Positions 1 through 5,268 of a stretch of 9,987 nt of DNA are shown here, piece after piece. The DNA comes from Trueperaceae bacterium (GTDB taxonomy: Bacteria; Deinococcota; Deinococci; Deinococcales; Trueperaceae), in assembly GCA_007130445.1 (NCBI GenBank), contig SLSM01000271.1, positions 1 through 9,987 of the forward strand, written 5' to 3'. Within the stretch, counting starts at the first letter, position 1; every line of letters begins with the position of its first letter. Below the pieces are notes generated by a model. That model was not told where the DNA came from and did no database searches. It was given only the letters and a program-made list of their open reading frames with translations. Position numbers and translations under genes: made by a program.

Positions 1-324
1 GCGCTGCCCGAGCTGCTCGGCGACCTGCGCGGCGACGAGCGCAACGTGTTGCTGACCCTCGCACGCATGTGGCGGACCGCGGCGACCGGCGAGTTCGTGC
101 CGAAGGACGCCGCCGCCGTGTGGGCGGCGGCTCGACTTCCGCGCGGGCAGGGCATGTGGCTCGAGTTGGCCGGCCGTGCGTACGTGGGCGCGCACGCGGA
201 CGACTGGCGTGGGCGCGAGACGCTGGTGTCGGCGCTCGCGGAGCGGCTGCGCGGGGAGATCGAGCGGACGTGCTCGCTCGTGTCCTCCCGCCGGAGGCGA
301 GTCGTTCGTCCACCGGGGGCCTGA
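1..324 (+). CDS. Aminoglycoside adenylyltransferase-like protein, C-terminal part (5' end outside window)
   Basis: The frame is open from base 1 and ends at TGA 322-324, giving 107 residues of a protein that begins upstream. It matches the C-terminal helical domain of AadA/ANT(3'')-(9)-type nucleotidyltransferases (DUF4111-like). The signature seen is DERNVLLTLARMW (residues 12-24), then a short linker and PKDAAAVWAAARLP (34-47), then an AxxAYVG-like helix near residue 60. In this family the domain helps bind the aminoglycoside, while the catalytic GS...DxD nucleotidyltransferase domain is N-terminal and is not visible here. The last ~20 residues are Arg-rich (SSRRRRVVRPPGA) and look like an unconserved tail. 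Whether it gives drug resistance or acts on another substrate cannot be told from this part. Family assignment is fairly secure; substrate is not. Confidence 0.8.
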   Translation, partial: ALPELLGDLRGDERNVLLTLARMWRTAATGEFVPKDAAAVWAAARLPRGQGMWLELAGRAYVGAHADDWRGRETLVSALAERLRGEIERTCSLVSSRRRRVVRPPGA

Positions 325-393
325 GGATCTCGGTGGCGTCGTGCGCGAGTGCGTCACCTGCCGCGGGTTGATCGCGACGCAGCGACAGCAGCT

Positions 394-435
394 GGCCGAG
401 GAGGGCGCGCGACGCCACGCGCCTCTCCTCGGGCC
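394..435. terminator. Strong hairpin between convergent genes, probable bidirectional terminator
   Basis: GGCC (394-397), GAGGAG (398-403) and GGCGCG (404-409) pair with CGCGCC (418-423), CTCCTC (425-430) and GGCC (432-435). This gives a 16-bp stem with single-base bulges at T424 and G431 and an 8-nt loop. It lies between the stop of the adenylyltransferase-like gene (+) and the stop of the RCC1 lipoprotein gene (-), where a shared terminator is expected. No U-tract follows on either strand, so it is not a textbook intrinsic terminator. The rest of 325-444 shows nothing else. Confidence 0.5.
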
Positions 436-444
436 AAGGCGCGT

Positions 445-2166
445 CTACGGCGATGGAAGCCGCACGTCGTCCAGGTCGACCACCTGCACTGGCGTCAGTC
501 GAACGGTCGTGCTGTCGTCACCGAGTTGACCGAACACGTTGTAGCCCCAGGACCGGACGGTGCCGTCAACCCTGAGCGCGAGGTTGTGTTCGTGACCAGC
601 GGCGACGGTGACCGCATCCGTGAGGTCGAAGACCTCCACTGGAGCAAGCCGTGTGTTGGTGGAGCCGTCACCGACCTGGCCACGGTGGCTGCGGCCCCAC
701 GCCCTCGCGGAGCCGTCGCTCATGAAGGCCAGCGAGTGGCTTCCCCCGGCACCGACGCCGCGTGCGTTCGTGAGGCCCTGGACCTGCACCGGACTGGTGC
801 GGTCCGTGGTGGTGCCGTCACCGAGCTGTCCGTACCAATTGCGTCCCCAGGCCCAGACGGTGCCATCGTCCCTGAGGGCGACGGAGTGGTGCTCACCGCC
901 GGCAATGGCCACGACGCCCGCGAGGGCGTGGACTTGCACCGGCGCGTGCTCATCCGTGGCGGTGCCGTCGCCGAGCTGACCGGAGCCGTTGGCGCCCCAG
1001 GCCCAGGCGGTGCCGTCGCTCCTCAGAGCCAAGGCATGCTCAGCTCCCGCAGCGATGACGGCCACGTCGGTGAGGTCCTGCACCTGCACGGGGACCGTCT
1101 GCATGGTGGTGGTGCCGTCACCGAGCTGGCCCCGGTTGTTGCGGCCCCAGGCCCACACGGTGCCGTCCTCCTTGACTGCCAGCGAGAACTGCCCGCCGGC
1201 GGCGATGCCAGCAACGCCGGTGAGGCCATGGACCTGCACGGGTGTGACGCGCCTCGTCCTGGTGCCGTCACCGAGCTGGGCGTTGAAGTTGTCTCCCCAG
1301 GCCCACACGGTCCCATCGTCCTTGAGGGCCAGGGAGTGCCTACCGCCCGCGGCGACGCTGATCACGTCCGTGAGGCCCTGGACGCGCACCGGCGTGGGTC
1401 GGCTCGTCGTGGAGCCGTCACCGAGTTGGCCGCGGTTGTTGTACCCCCAGGCCCAGACGGTGCCGTCATCCTCGAGTGCGAGCGAGTGAGAATGTCCCGC
1501 GGCGACGGACCGCAGGTCGTCCGTCGGCATCGGTAGCGGCGAGGCCAGGGGCGGCGCAGCGAACGTCGCCGTCACGACCTGCGCGGTGTCCATCGTGACC
1601 GTGCAGGTGCTGTCCGTACCGCTGCAGGCCTCGCCCCAGCCCGCGAACGTGGAGTCGCCGACAGGCGTGGCCGTCAACGTGACCGTCTCGCCTTCGGCGA
1701 AGTCGGCCTGGCACGTCGTGCCGCAGTCGATGCCTTCGGGATCGCTGGTGACCGTACCGCTGCCGCCACCGGCCTTGCTGACCGTGAGCTGGTGCTGTGA
1801 CGTCGACTCCTCCGCGAAGGTCGCCGATACCGTCAGGTCTGCCGTCACCGTGAGGCTGCAGGTGCTCTGCATACCGCTGCAGGCGCCGTCCCAGCCATCG
1901 AAGACGGAGTCGGTGCCCGCCTCCGCCGTCAAGGTCACCGTCGCATTCCTGTCGAACGTAGCCTCGCAGGTGTCGCCACAGTCGATACCGGGCGGTGAAC
2001 TGCTGACGATGCCCTCGCCGTCGCCGAGCATGTCGACGGTGAGCGTGTGTGCGGTCAGCGGCTGCGCGCCGTCAGGGGCTGCGCAGGCGGCCAGCAGCCC
2101 GAGCGTGAGGAGGAGGGCCAGAGCCACCCCCACACGGCGCACGTTCGAGTTGCTCTTCCGTTCCAC
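445..2166 (-). CDS. RCC1-repeat beta-propeller lipoprotein with two Cys-rich InlB-like repeats
   Basis: A 573-aa exported lipoprotein. A basic N-terminus and hydrophobic stretch lead to the lipobox LAAC with the lipidated Cys at residue 28. Two ~77-residue repeats follow (about 41-117 and 126-203). Each has the G-(I)DCGxxC motif, a central GW and a late CSG...STC, so each carries four cysteines (63/67/96/103 and 148/152/181/188), probably two disulfides. They resemble the divergent InlB B-repeat family. Residues 218-567 are seven consecutive 50-residue RCC1 repeats (pattern VAAGxxHSLAL-DGTVWAWG-GQLGDG), the number needed for one closed seven-blade propeller. No enzyme motif is visible, so a surface binding or scaffold role is inferred. 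The start is GTG 2166-2164 with AGGAGG seven bases upstream. It lies 75 bp downstream of the FlgT-like gene on the same strand and is probably co-transcribed. Blades 6 and 7 deviate most from the consensus. Confidence 0.9.
   Translation of the reverse strand: MERKSNSNVRRVGVALALLLTLGLLAACAAPDGAQPLTAHTLTVDMLGDGEGIVSSSPPGIDCGDTCEATFDRNATVTLTAEAGTDSVFDGWDGACSGMQSTCSLTVTADLTVSATFAEESTSQHQLTVSKAGGGSGTVTSDPEGIDCGTTCQADFAEGETVTLTATPVGDSTFAGWGEACSGTDSTCTVTMDTAQVVTATFAAPPLASPLPMPTDDLRSVAAGHSHSLALEDDGTVWAWGYNNRGQLGDGSTTSRPTPVRVQGLTDVISVAAGGRHSLALKDDGTVWAWGDNFNAQLGDGTRTRRVTPVQVHGLTGVAGIAAGGQFSLAVKEDGTVWAWGRNNRGQLGDGTTTMQTVPVQVQDLTDVAVIAAGAEHALALRSDGTAWAWGANGSGQLGDGTATDEHAPVQVHALAGVVAIAGGEHHSVALRDDGTVWAWGRNWYGQLGDGTTTDRTSPVQVQGLTNARGVGAGGSHSLAFMSDGSARAWGRSHRGQVGDGSTNTRLAPVEVFDLTDAVTVAAGHEHNLALRVDGTVRSWGYNVFGQLGDDSTTVRLTPVQVVDLDDVRLPSP
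466..1515 (-). repeat. Seven tandem 150-bp repeats encoding RCC1 blades
   Basis: Seven in-register 150-bp units encode the RCC1 blades without any insertion or gap (7 x 150 = 1050 bp). The conserved core reads as a 'ccccaggcccacacggtgcc'-like segment on the plus strand, near 550, 700, 850, 1000, 1150, 1300 and 1450. The units differ mainly in the inter-blade loops. The regularity suggests expansion by duplication with selection on the fold. Confidence 0.9.
1558..2046 (-). repeat. Two tandem Cys-rich InlB-like domain repeats
   Basis: Two copies of a ~77-residue domain (coding bases ~2046-1816 and ~1791-1558) share the order TVTxxGxGxV-S-P-GIDCGxxC-F-V-L-A-F-GW-CSG-STC-T-V-ATF. They are joined by a short Ser/Thr/Gln linker and are clearly a duplication. 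They sit between the lipidated N-terminus and the propeller, a likely stalk position. Confidence 0.8.
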
Positions 2167-2173
2167 GGTTCTT

Positions 2174-2179
2174 CCTCCT
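2174..2179 (-). promoter_or_regulatory. Ribosome binding site for the RCC1 lipoprotein gene
   Basis: CCTCCT on the plus strand reads AGGAGG on the minus strand, seven bases before GTG 2166. This perfect Shine-Dalgarno sequence fixes the GTG start and shows that the gene has independent translation initiation. Confidence 0.85.
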
Positions 2180-2185
2180 ACTCCG

Positions 2186-2226
2186 GCCGAGTCGACCTGG
2201 GCACTCTTCTCCAGGGCGATCTCGGC
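2186..2226 (-). other. Intercistronic hairpin in the RCC1 gene leader
   Basis: On the minus strand GCCGAG (2226-2221) pairs with CTCGGC (2191-2186), and CCTGG (2215-2211) pairs with CCAGG (2200-2196). A small internal loop separates the stems and the terminal loop is 10 nt. It lies between the FlgT-like stop and the RCC1 ribosome binding site. It could mark an RNA processing point, a partial terminator or an expression balancer. There is no U-run. Confidence 0.4.
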
Positions 2227-2241
2227 GCCATGCGGCCACGG

Positions 2242-3327
2242 TCAGTCATTGAAGACCCGCAGCGATGCGGTATCCGGTGTGCAGTCTCGAAGCTGTGTGC
2301 TCACGCGTCTCTGTCGAACCAGTTCCCGTGCGACGTTGCACGCATCGTCGCTTGACTCGACGTGAACCACGATCTCGCCGGAGTCTGAGTCGTAGCGCAC
2401 GTCCAGGACACGAAGTACGCCGCCGACCCGCGCCAGCATCTCCTGCACGGAGTACTGGGTGCCGCTCCGCCGAACGTTGTCGAAGACGAAGGTCAGCCGC
2501 TGGCGGTCTTCCGGTCGAAGGAACGACTGCGTCCACGAGCGAGCGATCTCGCGACCGAGCATCGAACCTGCTTGCTGCAGCGCTGCTGCCCGCGTGCCGC
2601 CCAGGCCGGTCTCGCTCAGCGTGACGGCGTGAACGGCCTCCATGGTGCGCGTATCGATCAGCCGGAGCGCAGCCGTCAAGGTGACGACCTCGAAGCCTCG
2701 GTCTCTGCCGTAGTCGGCGCTCACCTCGCCGTCGGCCACGTAGCTGACGCCTTCACTGATCGTGATCTCCATCAGGCGATGGTCGCTGAGGTCGCCATGG
2801 GGCGTTGGCAGCACGACGCGCCAACCGACCTCGCGCACGTCGTCCACGATGGCGTTGACCATGGCGGCGCGAGTGGCCGCGTCCGTGCGTATGTTCACCG
2901 CGATCCTCGCGTCGAGACACACCTCGACACGCACTGTGACCTCGACGGCATCGCCGCCAAGGTTGCGGGATCGAAGCACCTCGTAGCGGTTGACGAACCC
3001 GCTGAAGCGGCTGGTGATCTCTTCGTGGTAGGCGTCCTCGACCTCGACGGTTGCGACGCCGTCCACGACCGTGCTCCGATATGCATCGAGAAGCTCCGTT
3101 CGAGAGGTGACGAACACCCCACGCGCCTGTGCGATCGCCTGGTTGAGGGCGTCCGTGATGGCGTCGGCGAAGCGCTGCTGCTCAAGGCGGAAGCTGGCGC
3201 CGACCGCCGTCACCGTGACCACCGCGGCGTCGCTGCACGTGTTCGCTGGAGCGCGGCCGAACAGGGACATCAGGAGGATGAACGCTAGCGCGGTCCAGCC
3301 TGGCTTAGGCAATGCGACGGAACGCAT
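2242..3327 (-). CDS. FlgT-like exported protein (envelope assembly component)
   Basis: A 361-aa protein with an N-terminal hydrophobic signal (about residues 11-28, ending near APA). The next domain (about 34-140) has the arrangement of the FlgT N-terminal domain: a beta strand (VVTVTAVG), a long helix with ITDALNQAIAQARGVFV, a helix ending SGFVNRYEVL, then a V-x-V-x-V strand. A middle part (about 150-268) contains ALRLIDTRTMEAVHA and the helix AALQQAGSMLGREIARSW, like the FlgT middle or TolB/CsgG-like domain. The last ~90 residues form another alpha/beta unit. Cys 31, 137, 330 and 349 could form periplasmic disulfides. FlgT in Vibrio belongs to the flagellar H-ring, but no flagellar gene is in view, so only the domain type is claimed. 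Its ATG overlaps the end of the CsgG-like gene by 23 bp and has no clear Shine-Dalgarno, so coupled translation is likely. Confidence 0.65.
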   Translation of the reverse strand: MRSVALPKPGWTALAFILLMSLFGRAPANTCSDAAVVTVTAVGASFRLEQQRFADAITDALNQAIAQARGVFVTSRTELLDAYRSTVVDGVATVEVEDAYHEEITSRFSGFVNRYEVLRSRNLGGDAVEVTVRVEVCLDARIAVNIRTDAATRAAMVNAIVDDVREVGWRVVLPTPHGDLSDHRLMEITISEGVSYVADGEVSADYGRDRGFEVVTLTAALRLIDTRTMEAVHAVTLSETGLGGTRAAALQQAGSMLGREIARSWTQSFLRPEDRQRLTFVFDNVRRSGTQYSVQEMLARVGGVLRVLDVRYDSDSGEIVVHVESSDDACNVARELVRQRRVSTQLRDCTPDTASLRVFND

Positions 3328-3961
3328 CGTTCAATGCCCGCATCGTGGCCTCTGGTACGAGTTCCAGCACGAGATCCTGACCTGCAGATGTCGTGAAGAC
3401 CCCCGCGCCACGCGTTTGGAGACGCGTCAACACCGTTGCTTCGACGCTGCCGAGTCCGTTTGCGACCACCCGACCGGTCTGGACATCGACGAGTCGGGCG
3501 TTCACACTCACCGACACGGTCGCCGCGCCGCCTCCGAGGCCGGGCAACCGCGCTCTGGAGTCGCGGACGTCCGCACCGACCAGGTCGACGACCATGATGT
3601 ACTGGGCGCCGAGGAGGGCGCCCAGCCTCGGCGCCGTGTCCGGATCGACGAAGCCACCGCTCGACAGCCGGTGTTCGTCGAGGATCCGCTCGAGCGCGGT
3701 CCGCTCGATCACGTCGAAGCGTTGTTGGGCGTATGGATGTCCGGCGAAGGTCGCCTCGACCAGTCTCATTGCCCTGTTGGCGAGTACGTCGAACCTTCGC
3801 TCGGGCTGCGACATGACGATGGCGACGGTCTCGACCGGCCCCTGCCACGCCTGGACGAACGGCTCCGACGCCTGCAGGCTGGCTGCCGGGCTGCAGGCCG
3901 TGACCAACGTCAAGGCCACGGTGAGGCTGGACACGATCATGAACCCACGGGCTTGAGGCAT
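3305..3961 (-). CDS. CsgG-family outer-membrane lipoprotein
   Basis: A 218-aa lipoprotein with signal peptide and lipobox VTAC (lipidated Cys23). It shows the CsgG/HfaB signature: a strand VETVAIVMS (43-51), the RFDVIERTALERILDE motif (81-96), SGGFVDPDTAPRLGALLGAQYIMVVDLV (101-128, the usual 'D...A...G..LGA.Y' region), then VNARLVDVQTGRVV (153-166). In CsgG the family forms an outer-membrane secretion pore or associated ring; in other systems such domains (FlgO, LpoB-like) are structural. Start ATG 3961-3959 is preceded by AGGTGA six bases upstream, and its A is shared with the TGA of the upstream gene (TGATG). This tight coupling to both neighbours indicates a shared complex. The pore-forming insert typical of true CsgG is not obvious in a protein this short, so a secretion role is uncertain. 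Confidence 0.82.
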   Translation of the reverse strand: MPQARGFMIVSSLTVALTLVTACSPAASLQASEPFVQAWQGPVETVAIVMSQPERRFDVLANRAMRLVEATFAGHPYAQQRFDVIERTALERILDEHRLSSGGFVDPDTAPRLGALLGAQYIMVVDLVGADVRDSRARLPGLGGGAATVSVSVNARLVDVQTGRVVANGLGSVEATVLTRLQTRGAGVFTTSAGQDLVLELVPEATMRALNDAFRRIA

Positions 3962-4638
3962 CAGAAGTCACCTACGCTTCCTGGTGCCGGGAGCTCGTGC
4001 TCTTCCCGACGAGCGTCCTCGGTCCTGCTGGGCATCTTCATGGTTTCGAGCGTCGGCAGCCGGTTGGTGCTGAGCGGCACGTCGTAACGAACGATGAGGC
4101 ACACTCCGCCGTCACCATCCAGACTGATCAAGCGTGTGCCGGAGACCGTCGCACCGCGGAGGACCTGACTTGCTTGAGCACGAAAGCTCTCCCGGTCGCT
4201 CTGAGACATGTCGAGTGCATCGAGATCGGCGGCGTACTCGTCCAGCAGCCCATTGCTGACGGCAACGTGCACAGCCATCGCCTGCGCCGCCGCGCCCTGA
4301 GCACGGAGCGTCGCCCGGTTGCGAAGCGGCCGAAGCAGGCGACTGCCTGCTTGGCGCCACTGATCGGCCGTCACCATGTCCGAACCGAGGGTGCGTAAGG
4401 TGTCGGCGAATCCGTCGCGGCTCGTGTCGACGTATCCGTACTCCGTCTGTCCGCCAGCGCACATGATGAGGAGGTCGAGTTCGGACGGAGGACGCTGGAT
4501 CGCATCGTTGTTGACGACGGCTCGGAACTTCGACAGCTCGTCGGCGGCGACGTCGCGTGCGGCCTCGAAGCCAGTCTCTTGCGCTACGGCAAGGGCGGCG
4601 ATGCCGCACGACACGACAACCAGCATGATCCTGTACAT
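3961..4638 (-). CDS. Small exported protein of the CsgG/FlgT-like operon, possibly LPP20-like
   Basis: A 225-aa protein and first gene of the operon. The start chosen is ATG 4638-4636, because AGGAGG lies five bases upstream (4644-4649) and it puts a signal peptide at the N-terminus (hydrophobic residues 4-19, cleavage likely after AVA at 17-19). The mature part has an Ala/Arg-rich helical region (about 95-140). The final domain contains SDRESFRAQASQVLRGATV and DGGVCLIVRYDVPL (147-188), which resembles the helix-plus-strand end of LPP20/FlgP-like domains. The tail (190-225) is polar and probably disordered. There is no lipobox. A longer start at GTG 4701 would add 21 residues before the signal and is less likely. 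I do not recognise it firmly; the LPP20-like idea rests on the fold pattern and on its FlgT-like and CsgG-like neighbours. Confidence 0.65.
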   Translation of the reverse strand: MYRIMLVVVSCGIAALAVAQETGFEAARDVAADELSKFRAVVNNDAIQRPPSELDLLIMCAGGQTEYGYVDTSRDGFADTLRTLGSDMVTADQWRQAGSRLLRPLRNRATLRAQGAAAQAMAVHVAVSNGLLDEYAADLDALDMSQSDRESFRAQASQVLRGATVSGTRLISLDGDGGVCLIVRYDVPLSTNRLPTLETMKMPSRTEDARREEHELPAPGSVGDF

Positions 4639-4643
4639 GTCAG

Positions 4644-4649
4644 CCTCCT
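4644..4649 (-). promoter_or_regulatory. Ribosome binding site deciding the start of the first envelope-operon gene
   Basis: Plus-strand CCTCCT gives AGGAGG on the minus strand, five bases before ATG 4638. A second AGGAGG (rc of 4705-4710) lies only three bases before GTG 4701 in the same frame. The downstream site has better spacing and yields a normal signal peptide. Confidence 0.7.
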
Positions 4650-4880
4650 CATCTGCCGCGTGTGAGCTGAAGCAGGCGTCGAGATCTACTTCGGTGCACA
4701 CCGACCTCCTTCACGCACCGCCCACGCCTGAGCGGATGCCGTGCTCTCGTCTCCAGGCTCGCGTGCTGCCTCACGTGCTCCATGCATCGGGTCGCTGGCA
4801 TCGTTGCGCCAATGCCCCCTCTCCTCTCTCGCCCGCACCCGGGCTGTGCGCGATGGTCCGACGATCGTGCAACACGCGAT

Positions 4881-4913
4881 CCGATCGCTCTCCGATCTCG
4901 CTCCGATTCGCAC
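4881..4913 (+). promoter_or_regulatory. Three 11-bp direct repeats, candidate SARP/OmpR-type operator
   Basis: The units CCGATCGCTCT (4881-4891), CCGATCTCGCT (4892-4902) and CCGATTCGCAC (4903-4913) follow each other exactly, so CCGAT recurs every 11 bp, one helical turn. SARP-family activators are known to bind heptameric direct repeats with 11-bp period placed over the -35 region. Here the third unit covers the -35 position of a promoter whose -10 is TAGAAT at 4926-4931. The distance from heptamer to -10 (about 16 bp) is longer than the usual 8 bp, which weakens the match. Confidence 0.45.
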
Positions 4914-4925
4914 CGCTCGAAGGGC

Positions 4926-4931
4926 TAGAAT
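4926..4931 (+). promoter_or_regulatory. -10-like element TAGAAT downstream of the 11-bp repeats
   Basis: TAGAAT differs from TATAAT at one base. No TTGACA-like box is present 15-19 bp upstream; that place is taken by the third 11-bp repeat, as expected for an activator-dependent promoter. Transcription would run toward the regulator gene with a leader of about 330 nt, or make a short untranslated RNA. Confidence 0.4.
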
Positions 4932-5256
4932 GGGGGCCAGGAGTCCGTGACGGGTACCTCGCCGCGGTGGAGCCGGGTTCTCACGCGGCTTCCTCAGCGA
5001 CGTCGAGCATCGCGCCGTGACCTGTCGAGCTTGTGCGCTCGAACTGGTAGCGCAGCGTTCCGCGCAGCGTGTACGGGCGTGAGACGTGCCGGCCGATCGA
5101 CACCACCGCCGTCATCGAGAGCGTCGACAGCGTGCGCCGGTCGATCGAGACCCCGGCCGGCTTCCGCGGCGACGCCGTCGCCAACGGCCCACATCGCCCA
5201 GGTGGGGCGACCCGTCGATGTGCCCACGAGTGGGGAAGCGCCGGTCGATATGCTTT

Positions 5257-5260
5257 AGGA
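5257..5260 (+). promoter_or_regulatory. Ribosome binding site of the BTAD regulator gene
   Basis: AGGA lies eight bases before ATG 5269. It supports this start rather than upstream in-frame codons, whose translation (from 5086) is Arg-rich and low-complexity. TATGCT at 5249-5254 could be a -10 for a nearly leaderless transcript, but then the AGGA would lie outside the mRNA. Confidence 0.55.
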
Positions 5261-5268
5261 TTGGGCAA

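Larger units (their letters stand above)
4639..5268. other. Divergent intergenic region between envelope operon and BTAD regulator
   Basis: The 630 bp contain no convincing gene. They hold the ribosome binding sites of both flanking genes, the 11-bp direct repeats at 4881-4913 with a TAGAAT at 4926, and three CCGG(C/T)CGAT motifs (5089, 5137, 5241). Several small open frames exist (for example GTG 4947-5258 plus, and TTG 5268-4981 minus). None has good initiation signals or a recognisable domain. The minus frame at 4981-5268 has an alternating polar/hydrophobic stretch (about 5017-5150) that may be a remnant of an older gene. Confidence 0.5.

Noticed and set aside
1..324. Mobile resistance cassette (integron attC site) next to the adenylyltransferase-like gene
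   Set aside because: No attC-like core sites (GTTRRRY) or integrase are seen after the gene. The hairpin at 394-435 does not have attC structure, and chromosomal homologues of this family are common.
466..1515. CRISPR-like regular repeat pattern
   Set aside because: The 150-bp units are divergent coding repeats with no short identical repeat and spacer structure.
349..1536. 395-residue open frame on the plus strand, repeated in structure
   Set aside because: It is the complement of the RCC1 coding repeats, and its 50-residue period is inherited from them. The minus frame has lipobox, ribosome binding site and a known domain; this one has no domain or good start.
4947..5258. 103-residue plus-strand frame after TAGAAT
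   Set aside because: It is Arg/Ser-rich with no domain. Its AGGAG is only three bases from GTG. The region is more likely leader or intergenic sequence.
5086..5268. 61-residue N-terminal extension of the regulator
   Set aside because: The extra residues are Arg-rich low-complexity sequence. ATG 5269 has AGGA eight bases upstream and starts right at the winged-helix domain.
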